Source of the DNA: Endozoicomonas sp. Mp262
GTDB lineage: Bacteria > Pseudomonadota > Gammaproteobacteria > Pseudomonadales > Endozoicomonadaceae
DNA length: 64,000 nt
Assembly (NCBI RefSeq): GCF_025643335.1
Contig: NZ_CP092489.1
Span: 319,501-383,500 of the forward strand
Direction: 5' to 3'
The notes beneath the pieces were generated by a model. That model was not told where the DNA came from. It did not search any database and worked only from the letters and a program-made list of their open reading frames with translations. The translations under genes were made by a program, and so were the position numbers. This document shows, piece after piece, positions 24,631-33,910 of this stretch (its first letter is position 1; each line of letters begins with the position of its first letter).

Positions 24631-26406
24631 TCAGTGGGAAGAATAACCAGAAGTGACACGAAGCACCTCCTCAATGGTTGTGAGTCCCTGTGCAACCATT
24701 GCGGCTCCGGACTCCCTCAAGGTGGTCATGTCTTCTTTAAGAGCCTGGTCACGCAGCCCGTTAACCTCCGGGGTTACAACCAGGCTTTCCCTTATGGCAT
24801 CACTCACCGGCATAATCTCGTAAAGCCCGGATCGTCCCAGATAACCGGTATGGCGACAGTGATTGCATCCCCGGGCTTGATAGACCTGCACCGGAGCCTT
24901 ACTTATGGTGCTATCAGTAAAAAACGCCTGATCAGCCTTATTGCTGTCCCTTGGGGTTTTACAGTGGGGACACAGTATTCGCACCAAACGCTGAGCCATA
25001 ACCCCCAATACGGTGGCTTTAATGAGATAAGAGGGAATACCCAGCTCCATCATCCGGATCACCGCAGTGGGCGCATCATGGGTATGCAGGGTTGAGAGCA
25101 CCAGATGTCCTGTCAGTGCCGCCTGAATAGCCATTTCAGCCGTTTCATTATCCCTGATCTCCCCCACCATAATAATATCCGGGTCTTGCCGGAGCAGTGC
25201 TCGCATTCCGGTAGCAAAGTTCAGGTCAATAGAATGCTGCACCTGCATCTGGTTAAAAGCAGGTTCAATCAGTTCAATGGGGTCTTCTATGGTGCAGATA
25301 TTAACTGTGGATTTAGCCAAATCCTTAAGTGTGGAATAAAGAGAGGTTGTTTTACCGGAACCCGTTGGACCCGTCACCAGAACGATACCGTGGGATCTGC
25401 TAACCATGGATCGCCAGCGAGCCTCGTCCCCGGTGGAAAACCCCAATTCTTTATAACCCTTAACGAGTACATCCGGGTCAAAAATCCGCAGTACCAGCTT
25501 TTCACCAAAGGCTGTGGCAATGGTGGATAACCTGAGTTCCGTTTCATTGCCTTCAGGGGTTCGAGTCTTTAACCGGCCATCCTGAGGCTTTCGCTTTTCG
25601 GCCACATTCATCCTTCCCAAAATCTTTATCCGGCTAACCACCGCCGTGGCCACCTTGGGTGGTAACTGGTAGATCAAATGAAGGATGCCATCGATCCGAA
25701 AACGTAAGTGACAGGTATCACGCCGGGGTTCAATATGGATATCACTGGCTCGCTGCTCAAAGGCATAGTGAAGCAACCAGTCCACAATATTGATGACATG
25801 CTGGTCATTGGCTTCCAGGGTCTTGATGCCACCAATCTCCAGCATTTGCTCAAGGTTGCTAATACCCGAAACGCTATCCTGCTGAACATTAGCGCCCTCC
25901 ACAGAACGGGCCAGCTTATAAAACTCAAGGGTGTATCGGCGAATATCTGCGGGGCTGGCAATCACCGGTTTAATGTCTTTCCGGTTAACATGCCTGAGAT
26001 TTTCTTCCCAGCCCCGTTGCCAGGGTTGGGAGGTTGCTACAACAATCTGCTCCCCATTAACCTCAACTGCCAGGATGCCGTGTCTTTGGGCATAGGCTTC
26101 AGACATCACTGAAGTCACCCTGTTAACATCGATTTTCAGGGGATCAATCACATAAAACGGCAATCCTGTTTTCTCTGCAACCCACCGGGATAATTTTTCC
26201 AGCCCCAGGGACGTGGAGCCATCCCCTGAGGAATCTCTCAGATTCAGGCTTTCCAGGTATTCAAGAGGATGTTGCGAGGACTTATCGGAGATATGGTTTC
26301 TGGCAAGCACCTTAGCCGCATCTTCCCTTGCCAGCAGTTTACTTTCCACCAAACCCGCAACCAGTGATGACAGGTCTTGTATTGGATAATGGGCAGGTGT
26401 ATCCAA
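24631..26406 (-). CDS. GspE/PilB-family secretion ATPase
   Basis: A 591-residue hexameric ATPase of the type II secretion / type IV pilus extension family. Domains: N-terminal MshEN-like domain (about 80-190), then the ATPase core with the NTD arginines (SDIHIEPRRDTCHLRFRIDG), Walker A GPTGSGKT at 346-353, Asp box and Walker B (RQDPDIIMVGEIRD), His box (LVLSTLHTHD), and a zinc-binding CPHC/CNHC pair near the C-terminus. A lone copy of such an ATPase beside CYTH and phosphate genes also occurs in Pseudomonas. No other gsp/pil genes are present in the window, so its partner machine cannot be named. Confidence 0.88.
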   Translation of the reverse strand: MDTPAHYPIQDLSSLVAGLVESKLLAREDAAKVLARNHISDKSSQHPLEYLESLNLRDSSGDGSTSLGLEKLSRWVAEKTGLPFYVIDPLKIDVNRVTSVMSEAYAQRHGILAVEVNGEQIVVATSQPWQRGWEENLRHVNRKDIKPVIASPADIRRYTLEFYKLARSVEGANVQQDSVSGISNLEQMLEIGGIKTLEANDQHVINIVDWLLHYAFEQRASDIHIEPRRDTCHLRFRIDGILHLIYQLPPKVATAVVSRIKILGRMNVAEKRKPQDGRLKTRTPEGNETELRLSTIATAFGEKLVLRIFDPDVLVKGYKELGFSTGDEARWRSMVSRSHGIVLVTGPTGSGKTTSLYSTLKDLAKSTVNICTIEDPIELIEPAFNQMQVQHSIDLNFATGMRALLRQDPDIIMVGEIRDNETAEMAIQAALTGHLVLSTLHTHDAPTAVIRMMELGIPSYLIKATVLGVMAQRLVRILCPHCKTPRDSNKADQAFFTDSTISKAPVQVYQARGCNHCRHTGYLGRSGLYEIMPVSDAIRESLVVTPEVNGLRDQALKEDMTTLRESGAAMVAQGLTTIEEVLRVTSGYSSH

Positions 26407-26436
26407 AGGTCCTCCAGCTATCTTATTCTTATTGTA

Positions 26437-27057
26437 TTACTTCCCAGTATAGTTAAGCAGCTCAAAGCCCCGCTCTGCCTTGCTTTTATCGGAGGGTGTC
26501 AAGTGCACATCCCTGGAAATCTGTTCCGCCATCCGTATCAGGGCCTGTTCACTGCCTTCCAGTAGTTCCAGTTCCAGCTCACAGATCACCGACTGGCGAC
26601 CTTTCGCCTGAACATGACCGCGATCAAAGGCAGCCTCAATTCTGGCATAGGGCTCATCCCATACCAGGTTCCAGCGGGTACGCCGAAAGTCTGTGGCAAA
26701 CAGGGGTGTTAAGCTGTCATAGGCGATTCCTTCAAGGGCTTCCAGCTGTAATGCCTCCAGCAGAGAAAAATCCAGTTCCCTGCTGGTCAGGGGCCATTCC
26801 CACTCCCCCCGGGTTGACAGGCCATTAATACTATGGCCCCGGGTTTTCAATGTCTGAAAATAGAGACCTTCTTTTTCTCTGACCCTCAAGGCAACCCGGG
26901 CTTTATTTAAAGCCCGGTCAGGCGTATCAAAATAGGTATTACCCAAATGAAAGCTGTCTGGCCTTTCGATAGCATGTTGATTCCAAAAAGAAAGTGTCAG
27001 CAGTTTTGCAATGTCATGTTCCGATACAGACAGCTTTAATTCTGTTTCCTGGCTCAT
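26437..27057 (-). CDS. CYTH domain protein (inorganic triphosphatase-like)
   Basis: A ~206-residue CYTH domain protein with the family ExExK signature ETELKLSV at the N-terminus, RVREKEGLYFQTLKTRG and R-x-R pattern in the middle and a CELELELLEG segment, all parts of the triphosphate tunnel. Enzymes of this family cleave inorganic triphosphate or ThTP. There is no CHAD domain, so it is the short form of YgiF-like proteins. Start at 27057 (MSQETEL...) preferred over 27075. It lies upstream of the secretion ATPase on the same strand and divergent from the phosphate pair. Confidence 0.85.
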   Translation of the reverse strand: MSQETELKLSVSEHDIAKLLTLSFWNQHAIERPDSFHLGNTYFDTPDRALNKARVALRVREKEGLYFQTLKTRGHSINGLSTRGEWEWPLTSRELDFSLLEALQLEALEGIAYDSLTPLFATDFRRTRWNLVWDEPYARIEAAFDRGHVQAKGRQSVICELELELLEGSEQALIRMAEQISRDVHLTPSDKSKAERGFELLNYTGK

Positions 27058-27156
27058 CAGGTTACTCTTAATCAATTAGGTAGAAACAATAAATTATAAT
27101 ATTTGCTGTCTGTTAAATTCCTCTATAATTTCCGCTCAGCCAAACGGATTGTAACT

Positions 27157-27837
27157 ATGCCAACCCGTAATCTATTGTCCAGTGTTTTTGGCCGCTCACC
27201 CATTGGCCCTATACAGAAACATATTACCACTGTGCATGAATGCGCCATGTATCTGGAGCCCTTTATTGAAGCCACATTTACTGATGATTGGGAGAAAGCG
27301 CTAACAATTCAACAAAAAATCATTGAGTTAGAACACAAGGCTGATGATATTAAAAGGAGTGTCCGCTTATCCTTACCCAAGAGCCTGTTTCTTCCTGTGC
27401 CCCGCACTGATTTGCTGGAGATTGTCACTATTCAGGACAAGGTGGCCAATCGGGCCAAAGATATTGCCGGAATAATTATCGGCCGTAAAATGAGGATTCC
27501 CGAAGAAATGCGTTCCGCCTTCCTGGAGTACGTGCGACGTTCAATTGCCACCTCAGCTCAGGCGTCCCGGGCAATGAACGAGCTTGACGAACTGCTCGAG
27601 ACCGGATTTAGTGGGCGGGAGGTTGACCTGGTAGAACGACTGATTGAAGAGCTTGATGCCATTGAGAGTGAAACCGATGAACTTCAGATCCAGATCAGGC
27701 GAACGCTTTTCCGTCTCGAACAAAGCCTTCCCCCAATCGATGTGATGTTCCTGTATCAAATCATTGACTGGGTAGGCGATCTTGCAGACCGGGCCTCCCG
27801 TGTTGGAAGCCACCTGCAACTATTACTTGCCCGTTAG
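27157..27837 (+). CDS. DUF47 / TIGR00153 PhoU-like protein
   Basis: A 226-residue helical protein of the DUF47 (PhoU-like) family, with HECAMYLEPF, IELEHKADDIKRSVRLSLPK and a C-terminal helix pair IDWVGDLADRASRVGSHLQLLL. It is usually found directly upstream of a PiT-type phosphate transporter and is thought to control it. ATG at 27157 gives the family's usual length; an upstream ATG at 27103 would add 18 atypical residues. 17 bp separate it from pit. Confidence 0.9.
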   Translation: MPTRNLLSSVFGRSPIGPIQKHITTVHECAMYLEPFIEATFTDDWEKALTIQQKIIELEHKADDIKRSVRLSLPKSLFLPVPRTDLLEIVTIQDKVANRAKDIAGIIIGRKMRIPEEMRSAFLEYVRRSIATSAQASRAMNELDELLETGFSGREVDLVERLIEELDAIESETDELQIQIRRTLFRLEQSLPPIDVMFLYQIIDWVGDLADRASRVGSHLQLLLAR

Positions 27838-27854
27838 TTTCCGAGTACTAATCC

Positions 27855-29126
27855 ATGAGCATTATCGCTGAATACGGAACGGTATTGCTGGTCCTGGCCT
27901 GCATCTTTGGTTTTTTTATGGCCTGGGGTGTGGGAGCCAATGACGTAGCAAATGCCATGGGAACCTCCGTAGGTTCCAAAGCACTGACCATCAAACAGGC
28001 CATTATCATTGCCATTACCCTGGAGTTTGCCGGAGCCTATCTGGCAGGAGGATCTGTCACAGACACTATTAGAAAGGGCATCATTGACCCGGGAATGCCC
28101 GAGTTAGTAGCGAACCCTGAACTGTTAGTCTACGGCATGCTGGCGGCCTTACTGGCGGCGGGAGCCTGGCTACTGGTGGCCACACACTATGGCTGGCCTG
28201 TTTCCACCACACACTCTATTGTGGGAGCTATTGTGGGCTTTGCCTCTGTGGGCATTTCTCCCAGTGCGGTTAGCTGGGGTAAAGTATCATCCATTGTGGC
28301 CAGTTGGGTGGTTTCACCGGTTATCTCGGGTTTTTTGGCGTTTCTGATCTTTATCAGCGTCCAGAAATTGATTCTGGATACAGAAGAACCCTTCAAAAAT
28401 GCCAAAAAATATGTGCCGGGTTACATGTTCCTGGTGGGCTTTATGATCGCCATGGTCACCCTGACCAAAGGATTAAGTCATATAGGACTATCCCTGAGCA
28501 CTAACGAAAGCCTCTTGCTCGCCCTATTGGTTGGCGTAGCCGTCATGCTTGCAGGTAAATTTTCCCTATCTAAAATCCAGGAAGATATCCAGGCTGATAA
28601 AAAATTTCATTTTTCCAGTGTTGAAAAAGTCTTTGGGGTTATGATGATCTTTACTGCCTGCTCCATGGCTTTTGCCCATGGTTCCAATGATGTAGCCAAT
28701 GCCGTTGGCCCCTTGGCCGCCATTGCCAGTATTATCAGCAGTGGCGGTGAAATTGCCGGCAAGACAGCCATGCCCGCCTGGGTTCTGTTACTGGGAGCAG
28801 CCGGTATAGTGGTTGGTCTTGCTACCTACGGCTATCGAGTCATGGCTACCATTGGCACTCATATTACCGAGTTGACCCCCAGCCGGGGCTTTGCCGCTGA
28901 GTTATCTGCGGCTTCGACGGTTGTGCTTGCTTCTGGTACAGGACTGCCCATTTCAACAACCCACACCCTGGTGGGTGCAGTGCTGGGAGTAGGCATGGCT
29001 CGAGGGATTGGCGCCCTCAATCTAAGAGTGATTGGCGCTATATTTATGTCCTGGTTAATCACCCTTCCAGCGGGGGCTATTTTCGCAATTGTTTTCTTTC
29101 ATATCTTGAAGGCCGTGTTTGGCTAA
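27855..29126 (+). CDS. pit: PiT-family inorganic phosphate transporter
   Basis: A 423-residue inner-membrane phosphate permease, symported with protons or sodium. The duplicated PiT signature is plain: GANDVANAMGTSVGS in the N-terminal half and HGSNDVANAVGPLAAI in the C-terminal half, each followed by the STTHxxVGA motif (STTHSIVGAIVG and STTHTLVGAVLG). Ten to twelve membrane spans. Operon with the DUF47 gene upstream. A perfect hairpin follows at 29140. Confidence 0.93.
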   Translation: MSIIAEYGTVLLVLACIFGFFMAWGVGANDVANAMGTSVGSKALTIKQAIIIAITLEFAGAYLAGGSVTDTIRKGIIDPGMPELVANPELLVYGMLAALLAAGAWLLVATHYGWPVSTTHSIVGAIVGFASVGISPSAVSWGKVSSIVASWVVSPVISGFLAFLIFISVQKLILDTEEPFKNAKKYVPGYMFLVGFMIAMVTLTKGLSHIGLSLSTNESLLLALLVGVAVMLAGKFSLSKIQEDIQADKKFHFSSVEKVFGVMMIFTACSMAFAHGSNDVANAVGPLAAIASIISSGGEIAGKTAMPAWVLLLGAAGIVVGLATYGYRVMATIGTHITELTPSRGFAAELSAASTVVLASGTGLPISTTHTLVGAVLGVGMARGIGALNLRVIGAIFMSWLITLPAGAIFAIVFFHILKAVFG

Positions 29127-29139
29127 ATTTATAAAGGAT

Positions 29140-29173
29140 TCCGGAGTTCTTCAGGAAACCAAAGAACTCCGGA
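29140..29173 (+). terminator. Hairpin after pit
   Basis: Perfect 12-bp arms TCCGGAGTTCTT / AAGAACTCCGGA, 10-nt loop, directly after the pit stop. No U-tract follows. Confidence 0.55.
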
Positions 29174-29192
29174 GAGGCAAGGAACTCGATAA

Positions 29193-29356
29193 TAAGTACC
29201 CAGCCTGATGAAATCCTATATTTCTGACTACTTGCTCAGATGTGCTGCTTCGTTGCAACTCTGGTTACATAGGCCAACTATGCGCCCGCCATTGCGCCTT
29301 GCATCACACCTAATCAATCAGCCAGAAATATAGGATTTCATCAGGCTGGGTACTTA
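29193..29356. mobile_element. 164-bp MITE-like element, copy 1
   Basis: Perfect 34-bp terminal inverted repeats beginning TAAGTACCCAGCCTGATG; no coding capacity. The second copy at 40136-40299 has exactly the same length, opposite orientation and only six mismatches by eye. Both copies begin and end with TA, fitting a TA target duplication as made by Tc1/mariner-like (IS630) transposases. No autonomous parent in the window. Confidence 0.8.
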
Positions 29357-29363
29357 AAGATTA

Positions 29364-30344
29364 TTAATTATTTTGACTATTGATTGCTTCCCTTGCCTGG
29401 TAATTCTTCTGAAACTCCTTAAATGCTTTCGCCACATGATCATCACTTAAGGTTCTACTTTTCTTTATCTCTCTTCCGTCAGCTTCATTATCGGCGTCTA
29501 AATGCTTAAGTCTTTTTTCCTCCGCACGACCTACTGAAGAACTAACCTGTGAAGAGCTATCACATGTATTATCAGTTTTTGATCTTTTCCTTATACCAGA
29601 AGATACCTTTTGATAGTCAGCAGTGGAGGAAACCTGATTTTGATCTTCTTTACAATCCTGATCACTTAGCTCAGGTTCTTGAAGGGGAGGAAGGTTTGGA
29701 ATCCATTTCGGTTTTTTTAATCTGCAATGTGATTGCAATACTTTGTTGACCAGAACATACTCATCACTACCTTTATCATGCTCATCTCTGTATGCTTTAA
29801 TGAGCCTAACTTCTTGACGAAAATTATTTCCTGTCTTCTCTGTGATATTATTATAAAAATCACACTGCCGGTCTAAAGGTATCCATAGCTCTTTTTCCCT
29901 GCTCTCCTTACTAAACTTCACTTTGGCAAAACCACTTTCACCACCCGTAATAGTACTAACCCTTCCACTCCTTATTAATACTGGAGTCACCTTTCCTTCA
30001 TCGAAGGAAAACTCTATTTCACCATACCTGCACCTCTTACTATTACTTACTTTGAACTCGGCAAACACTCTATTATAAGCAACATATAAAAACTTAATAG
30101 TCACCCCGCCAAAGCTTTTATCATCAAAACTTACCAACTTTCGAACAACCTGGTATTGCGAATAATCGTCACCTTCTCCTATTAGAAACAGACCATGAAA
30201 GTGGCCCTCCTCTCCTTCATCTGCAAATGTACCCAATGAAAAATAATTTTCCACAGCATACCCACTTAAAACAACCATCATGCTTATTAAAAATAATAAA
30301 ATTCGAGAAAAAGTATGATAGTTTAATAATTTTATAAGTCTCAT
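29364..30344 (-). CDS. Hypothetical secreted/anchored protein
   Basis: Not recognised. About 326 residues with an N-terminal hydrophobic signal (ILLFLISMMVVLSGYA). The middle (about 30-200) is beta-rich with a few Cys; the C-terminal third is low-complexity, Ser/Asp/Lys-rich, with clusters of basic residues such as GIRKRSKTD and EEKRLKHLD. AT-rich. The ATG at 30344 is preferred over 30377 because it gives a regular signal peptide. Position between a MITE and an IS element suggests a recombination-prone site. The interval 30345-30577 before the IS contains no supported gene. Confidence 0.6.
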   Translation of the reverse strand: MRLIKLLNYHTFSRILLFLISMMVVLSGYAVENYFSLGTFADEGEEGHFHGLFLIGEGDDYSQYQVVRKLVSFDDKSFGGVTIKFLYVAYNRVFAEFKVSNSKRCRYGEIEFSFDEGKVTPVLIRSGRVSTITGGESGFAKVKFSKESREKELWIPLDRQCDFYNNITEKTGNNFRQEVRLIKAYRDEHDKGSDEYVLVNKVLQSHCRLKKPKWIPNLPPLQEPELSDQDCKEDQNQVSSTADYQKVSSGIRKRSKTDNTCDSSSQVSSSVGRAEEKRLKHLDADNEADGREIKKSRTLSDDHVAKAFKEFQKNYQAREAINSQNN

Positions 30345-30577
30345 CAAACAAACCAATAGATAAAAAAACACCACCAAGACTGCTAACGATCAACACCTAC
30401 TAGATTAAGACAACTGGATTAACAGAGTGATTATAGGCTAAAAAAAAGCAGATTAGTTCAGAAAGTATTTAAATAACTTCTCTAGTTATTAATGACATTA
30501 ATTATATCTACAACCTTCATCACATTGCTTAAACTGAAGTAGAGACATAAAAAATTTAAACTAAGAATAGCCATTAA

Positions 30578-32248
30578 CCTGAATCCGTGAGTTCACTGTA
30601 GCCCAACTCCTCTGGATCAACCACAAAACGTAAGTTCCAAGTTAAAATGCACCCACTCTAATTTTCACCACCTGGGTGCATTTTTGTGAAACTGAAAATT
30701 GAACAATCACAGACGGAATTTTATACACCGGTCGCAGGGCTTTATTTCGTTGGTCATGCACTCAACAAAAAGACAGCGTTAAGCAAATCCCTGCGCAAAA
30801 TAAAAAAAAGGCACCGTATCACTCATATCGACCTGATCAGAGCTTACTGCGGCCAACTGGCTCAGGGTAAAAGTGATTTTGATAATGTTGATAATAACCG
30901 GGATAACGACTGGTTCCGGTTGGCAATGGGCATTAAACAAATGCCTTCAGCCAGCCGCTTAAGACAGCGTTTCAATGAAGATGCCGCCCAACTGATTCCT
31001 TTCATCGAGGACAGCCTTACCGATGTCCTGGTTAATCTTCAGGTGCCCGTCACACCCCTTCCGAAAAAACTCGATAAGAAGCAGCACATACCACTGGATA
31101 TCGACGTATTCCCTATGGATAACAGCAATACCAAAAAGGAGGGGGTCGAGTACACGTATAAAAAATTCTTTGGTTATGCCCCTATTGCCGCTTACTTTGG
31201 CTGCGAAGGCTGGTGCCTGGGATGTGAATTACGCCCAGGCTCTCAGCACTCCCAGAATGATTTTATTGGCTTTTTACAAGCAGTGCTGCACCGCAGCCGA
31301 CGTTTGACCCGAGCGCCTATTCTGGTTCGCCTTGATAGTGGCCACGATGCTGAGGAATCGCGCCGGGAAATCGCCGGGTTCAAAGGTGTGAATCACATTA
31401 TCAAGCTCAACCCAAGAAAGTATCACACCAAGGAACACTGGCTCCCCATTTTTGAAGAAAAGCAAGTCAAATGGGAGGAGTCGCGTCCAGGAAAGAGTTA
31501 TGCGACACTCTCAACCGTCTATGAAACCAACTATGGTAACCAGCGTCTGATTATTCGCATTATCAAGCGTACCACTGATACTGTAGGGCAGAGATTTCTG
31601 ACACCCGATTATGAGCTGGAAGGATGGTGGACAACACTCAGCGAAGCTGACTACAGCGATGATCAGATCATTAATCTTTATGAGGATCATGCGACCAGCG
31701 AGCAGTTTCACAGTGAGTTGAAGACTGATATGGATTTAGAGCGCCTGCCTTCAGGCAAGTTTGACACCAACGACCTGGTGATGTGTTTGGGTGCACTGGT
31801 CTATAACATTCTGCGCTACATGGGGCAGAGTTGCTTGCTCGGGCCAGATGCGCCGGTACGTCATAAAGCCAAACGACGCCGGTTAAAAACCGTGATACAG
31901 GAACTCATCTACCTGGCTGCCCGTCTTCTGAAAAAAGGACATCAATACCGGCTACGCTTTGGTCGTTACTGTCCTGGTTTCAGGTCTTTCCATCAATTAA
32001 TAAGCCAGCATGCACTTTGTTGATTGAATAGCGAGATAGAAAAAAATGCCATAAATGAGAAAGTACTGTATTGATAACGGTAGGGCTTCTTTCAACCTGT
32101 CTTCAAGTTTGATGATATTTTGATCAGCATTTATGCTTAAAAACGACATAAAAACACTTCAATCAATAACCCGAGTTATTTTCAAAGGAAAAAATTAATC
32201 AGCACATTTTCAAAACTGCCGGGCAAATCAAGAAATCACGGATTCAGG
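30578..32248 (+). mobile_element. IS1380-family insertion sequence (complete)
   Basis: 1671 bp, bounded by inverted repeats CCTGAATCCGTGA at 30578 and TCACGGATTCAGG ending at 32248, and flanked on both sides by ATTAA (30573-30577 and 32249-32253), a target duplication. One transposase gene inside. Length, ends beginning with CC and a 4-5 bp duplication are normal for IS1380. The element seems intact and probably inserted recently. Confidence 0.9.
30686..32023 (+). CDS. IS1380-family transposase
   Basis: A 445-residue DDE transposase. IS1380/DUF4372-like blocks are clear: PMDNSNTKKEGVEYTYKKFF with the first acidic residues, then LVRLDSGHDAEE (second Asp) and the YEDHATSEQFHSELKTDMDLERLP block with the Glu. 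GTG start 108 bp inside the left end. No frameshift or stop, so the element could be active. Confidence 0.93.
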   Translation: MKLKIEQSQTEFYTPVAGLYFVGHALNKKTALSKSLRKIKKRHRITHIDLIRAYCGQLAQGKSDFDNVDNNRDNDWFRLAMGIKQMPSASRLRQRFNEDAAQLIPFIEDSLTDVLVNLQVPVTPLPKKLDKKQHIPLDIDVFPMDNSNTKKEGVEYTYKKFFGYAPIAAYFGCEGWCLGCELRPGSQHSQNDFIGFLQAVLHRSRRLTRAPILVRLDSGHDAEESRREIAGFKGVNHIIKLNPRKYHTKEHWLPIFEEKQVKWEESRPGKSYATLSTVYETNYGNQRLIIRIIKRTTDTVGQRFLTPDYELEGWWTTLSEADYSDDQIINLYEDHATSEQFHSELKTDMDLERLPSGKFDTNDLVMCLGALVYNILRYMGQSCLLGPDAPVRHKAKRRRLKTVIQELIYLAARLLKKGHQYRLRFGRYCPGFRSFHQLISQHALC

Positions 32249-32355
32249 ATTAAAACAATATTGTCGTTTATATTAAATATCCGTGAATACCGAAAAAAAC
32301 TGCTAATCACGTAAAGATCTTGATCTCCGTCAATTTTTCCAGCACAGAAACCACG

Positions 32356-32386
32356 ATAATGTCGATTGTCCAACAATCGACATTAT
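32356..32386. promoter_or_regulatory. Perfect 31-bp palindrome, probable operator of the sugar-acid operon
   Basis: Arms ATAATGTCGATTGT / ACAATCGACATTAT (14 bp each, 3-bp centre), 14 bp upstream of the GTG of the first gene, with no U-tract. The core TGTCGATTGT resembles sites bound by GntR/FCD dimers, and such a regulator is encoded at 36007. The link is inference. Confidence 0.65.
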
Positions 32387-32399
32387 TGATAGGTAGGCT

Positions 32400-32738
32400 G
32401 TGATCAAGGCAATCCGTCTGACAGAAACAGACAATGTGGCCACACTGCTGGAAGATGCAGGAAAAGGCGACGATATCCATATTATTTCCCACGAAAATGA
32501 GGTTATTACAACGGTAAACCTTCTTCAGGCTATTCCTTTTGGCAACAAAGTTGCCCTGAAGCCATTCGTAAAAGATGACGAATTGATAAAGGGCGGATGT
32601 CCCGTGGGCAAAGCCATTTGCCCTATTCCCATTGGCCAGCTGGTGCATGTGCAGAATATTCGAAGCCTGCACCTTGATATTCCTGAGCCAGTGATTCAGG
32701 AAATCATTAAACAAATGGGCATCGAGGAAAACGCATGA
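32400..32738 (+). CDS. UxaA/SuyA-type small dehydratase subunit (SAF domain)
   Basis: A 112-residue SAF-domain protein, the N-terminal half of the altronate/galactarate dehydratase family as a separate polypeptide. It is recognised by HIISHENEVITTVNLLQAIPFGNKVAL and GGCPVGKAICPIPIGQLVHV. In SuyA/SuyB-type (sulfolactate) and UxaA-type enzymes this small part joins the large subunit. GTG start with AGGTAGG upstream. The stop overlaps the next start (ATGA). First gene of the operon behind the palindromic operator. Substrate cannot be fixed; a sugar acid is most likely. Confidence 0.85.
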   Translation: MIKAIRLTETDNVATLLEDAGKGDDIHIISHENEVITTVNLLQAIPFGNKVALKPFVKDDELIKGGCPVGKAICPIPIGQLVHVQNIRSLHLDIPEPVIQEIIKQMGIEENA

Positions 32739-33910
32739 AAACCTTCAAAGGCTACCTTCGACAGGATGGCTCAGTGGGCATCAGAAACCTAGTTCTGATT
32801 ATGGCTGTTGATGAGTGTGCGGAGGGCATTGCCCGAGCTATCAGCGACAAAATCAGCAACAGTGTGGTTGTAACCAACTACAACACCTGCATGTATGGCG
32901 GCAATGAGGAAATGATTGCCACCATGACCAACACCGCCTGTAACCCTAATGTTGCCGGTGCTCTGGTCATCGCCATGGGCTGCGGCAGTATTGACCCGGA
33001 ACTGGTTGCCGCACCGGTGCGTGAAACAGGAAAACCAGTGGATACCCTGACCTGTATTAAAGAAAAAGGAACCCGGGCTACCATCAAGGGTGGTATTGAA
33101 AAGGCTTCCCACATCGCCCGTGAGGCAGAAGCTTGCCAACGGGTTGAAGTGCCTGTTAGCAAGTTGTTTGTTGGCATCAAATGCGGAGGTTCTGACACCA
33201 GCTCTGGCATTGCCTCTAACCCTAGCGTAGGCCGTGCAGCTGACAAGCTGGTTGATATGGGAGCATCTGCCGTTGCAGGGGAGTTGCTGGAACTGCTGGG
33301 TTGTGAGGATATCCTTCGCAAAAGGGCGGTATCGCCGGAAGTGGCTGACAAACTGGAGCGCCTTATCAGTGAGGAAGAAAAGCGCTGGCATGTGGAAGGC
33401 ACTGAAGTGGAAACCATGAGCATTGGTAACAGTATCGGTGGCCTGACAACTCTGGAAGAAAAATCCCTGGGCGCCCTGGGTAAAACAGGAACCCGTCCTG
33501 TTCAGGATGTGCTGCGTATTAACTCCCGCCTCACAGATAAGCGACATAAGCCCGGCATGTACCTGTCTGAAGTCACCATGCTTTGCGGCGGTGCAGGTAT
33601 GCATTTTGCCGCCCTGGGCTGTCAGGCTGTGCTCTGGACAACGGGGGGAGCCGGATTTAATAACCCCATCGTACCTGTAATCCGGGTCAGTGGTAACCAT
33701 AACCTGATCAACGAAGATATTGATATTGACGCCACAGGCATTATGCGTGGTGAAGACAGTATCGAAGCCGTATCAGGACGCATTATTGAAAAATTGGCAG
33801 ATGTTGTTAATGGCAGTGAAACAGCTATCGAGGAAATAGGTTACGCCTACTGCACCCTTTATCAAAAAGACCAGCGCCTGGAAAAAATGCTCTGTATTGA
33901 GCCGGCCTGA
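32735..33910 (+). CDS. UxaA/SuyB-type dehydratase large subunit
   Basis: A 391-residue large subunit of the split UxaA-family lyase. Conserved parts are GYLRQDGSVGIRNLVL at the start, an NTCMYGG segment, AMGCGSIDPELVAAP, GIKCGGSDTSSGIASNPSVG and MLCGGAGMHFAALGC, all typical of the iron-dependent altronate/galactarate dehydratases. The operon also has an enolase-superfamily gene and a transporter, so the pathway is uptake and dehydration of an acid sugar or a sulfo-acid. The enzyme type is firm; the substrate is open. Confidence 0.9.
   Translation: MKTFKGYLRQDGSVGIRNLVLIMAVDECAEGIARAISDKISNSVVVTNYNTCMYGGNEEMIATMTNTACNPNVAGALVIAMGCGSIDPELVAAPVRETGKPVDTLTCIKEKGTRATIKGGIEKASHIAREAEACQRVEVPVSKLFVGIKCGGSDTSSGIASNPSVGRAADKLVDMGASAVAGELLELLGCEDILRKRAVSPEVADKLERLISEEEKRWHVEGTEVETMSIGNSIGGLTTLEEKSLGALGKTGTRPVQDVLRINSRLTDKRHKPGMYLSEVTMLCGGAGMHFAALGCQAVLWTTGGAGFNNPIVPVIRVSGNHNLINEDIDIDATGIMRGEDSIEAVSGRIIEKLADVVNGSETAIEEIGYAYCTLYQKDQRLEKMLCIEPA

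Noticed and set aside
32789-33700. 303-aa ORF opposite to the UxaA-type large subunit
   Set aside because: Antisense shadow; the + strand frame has all the catalytic motifs.
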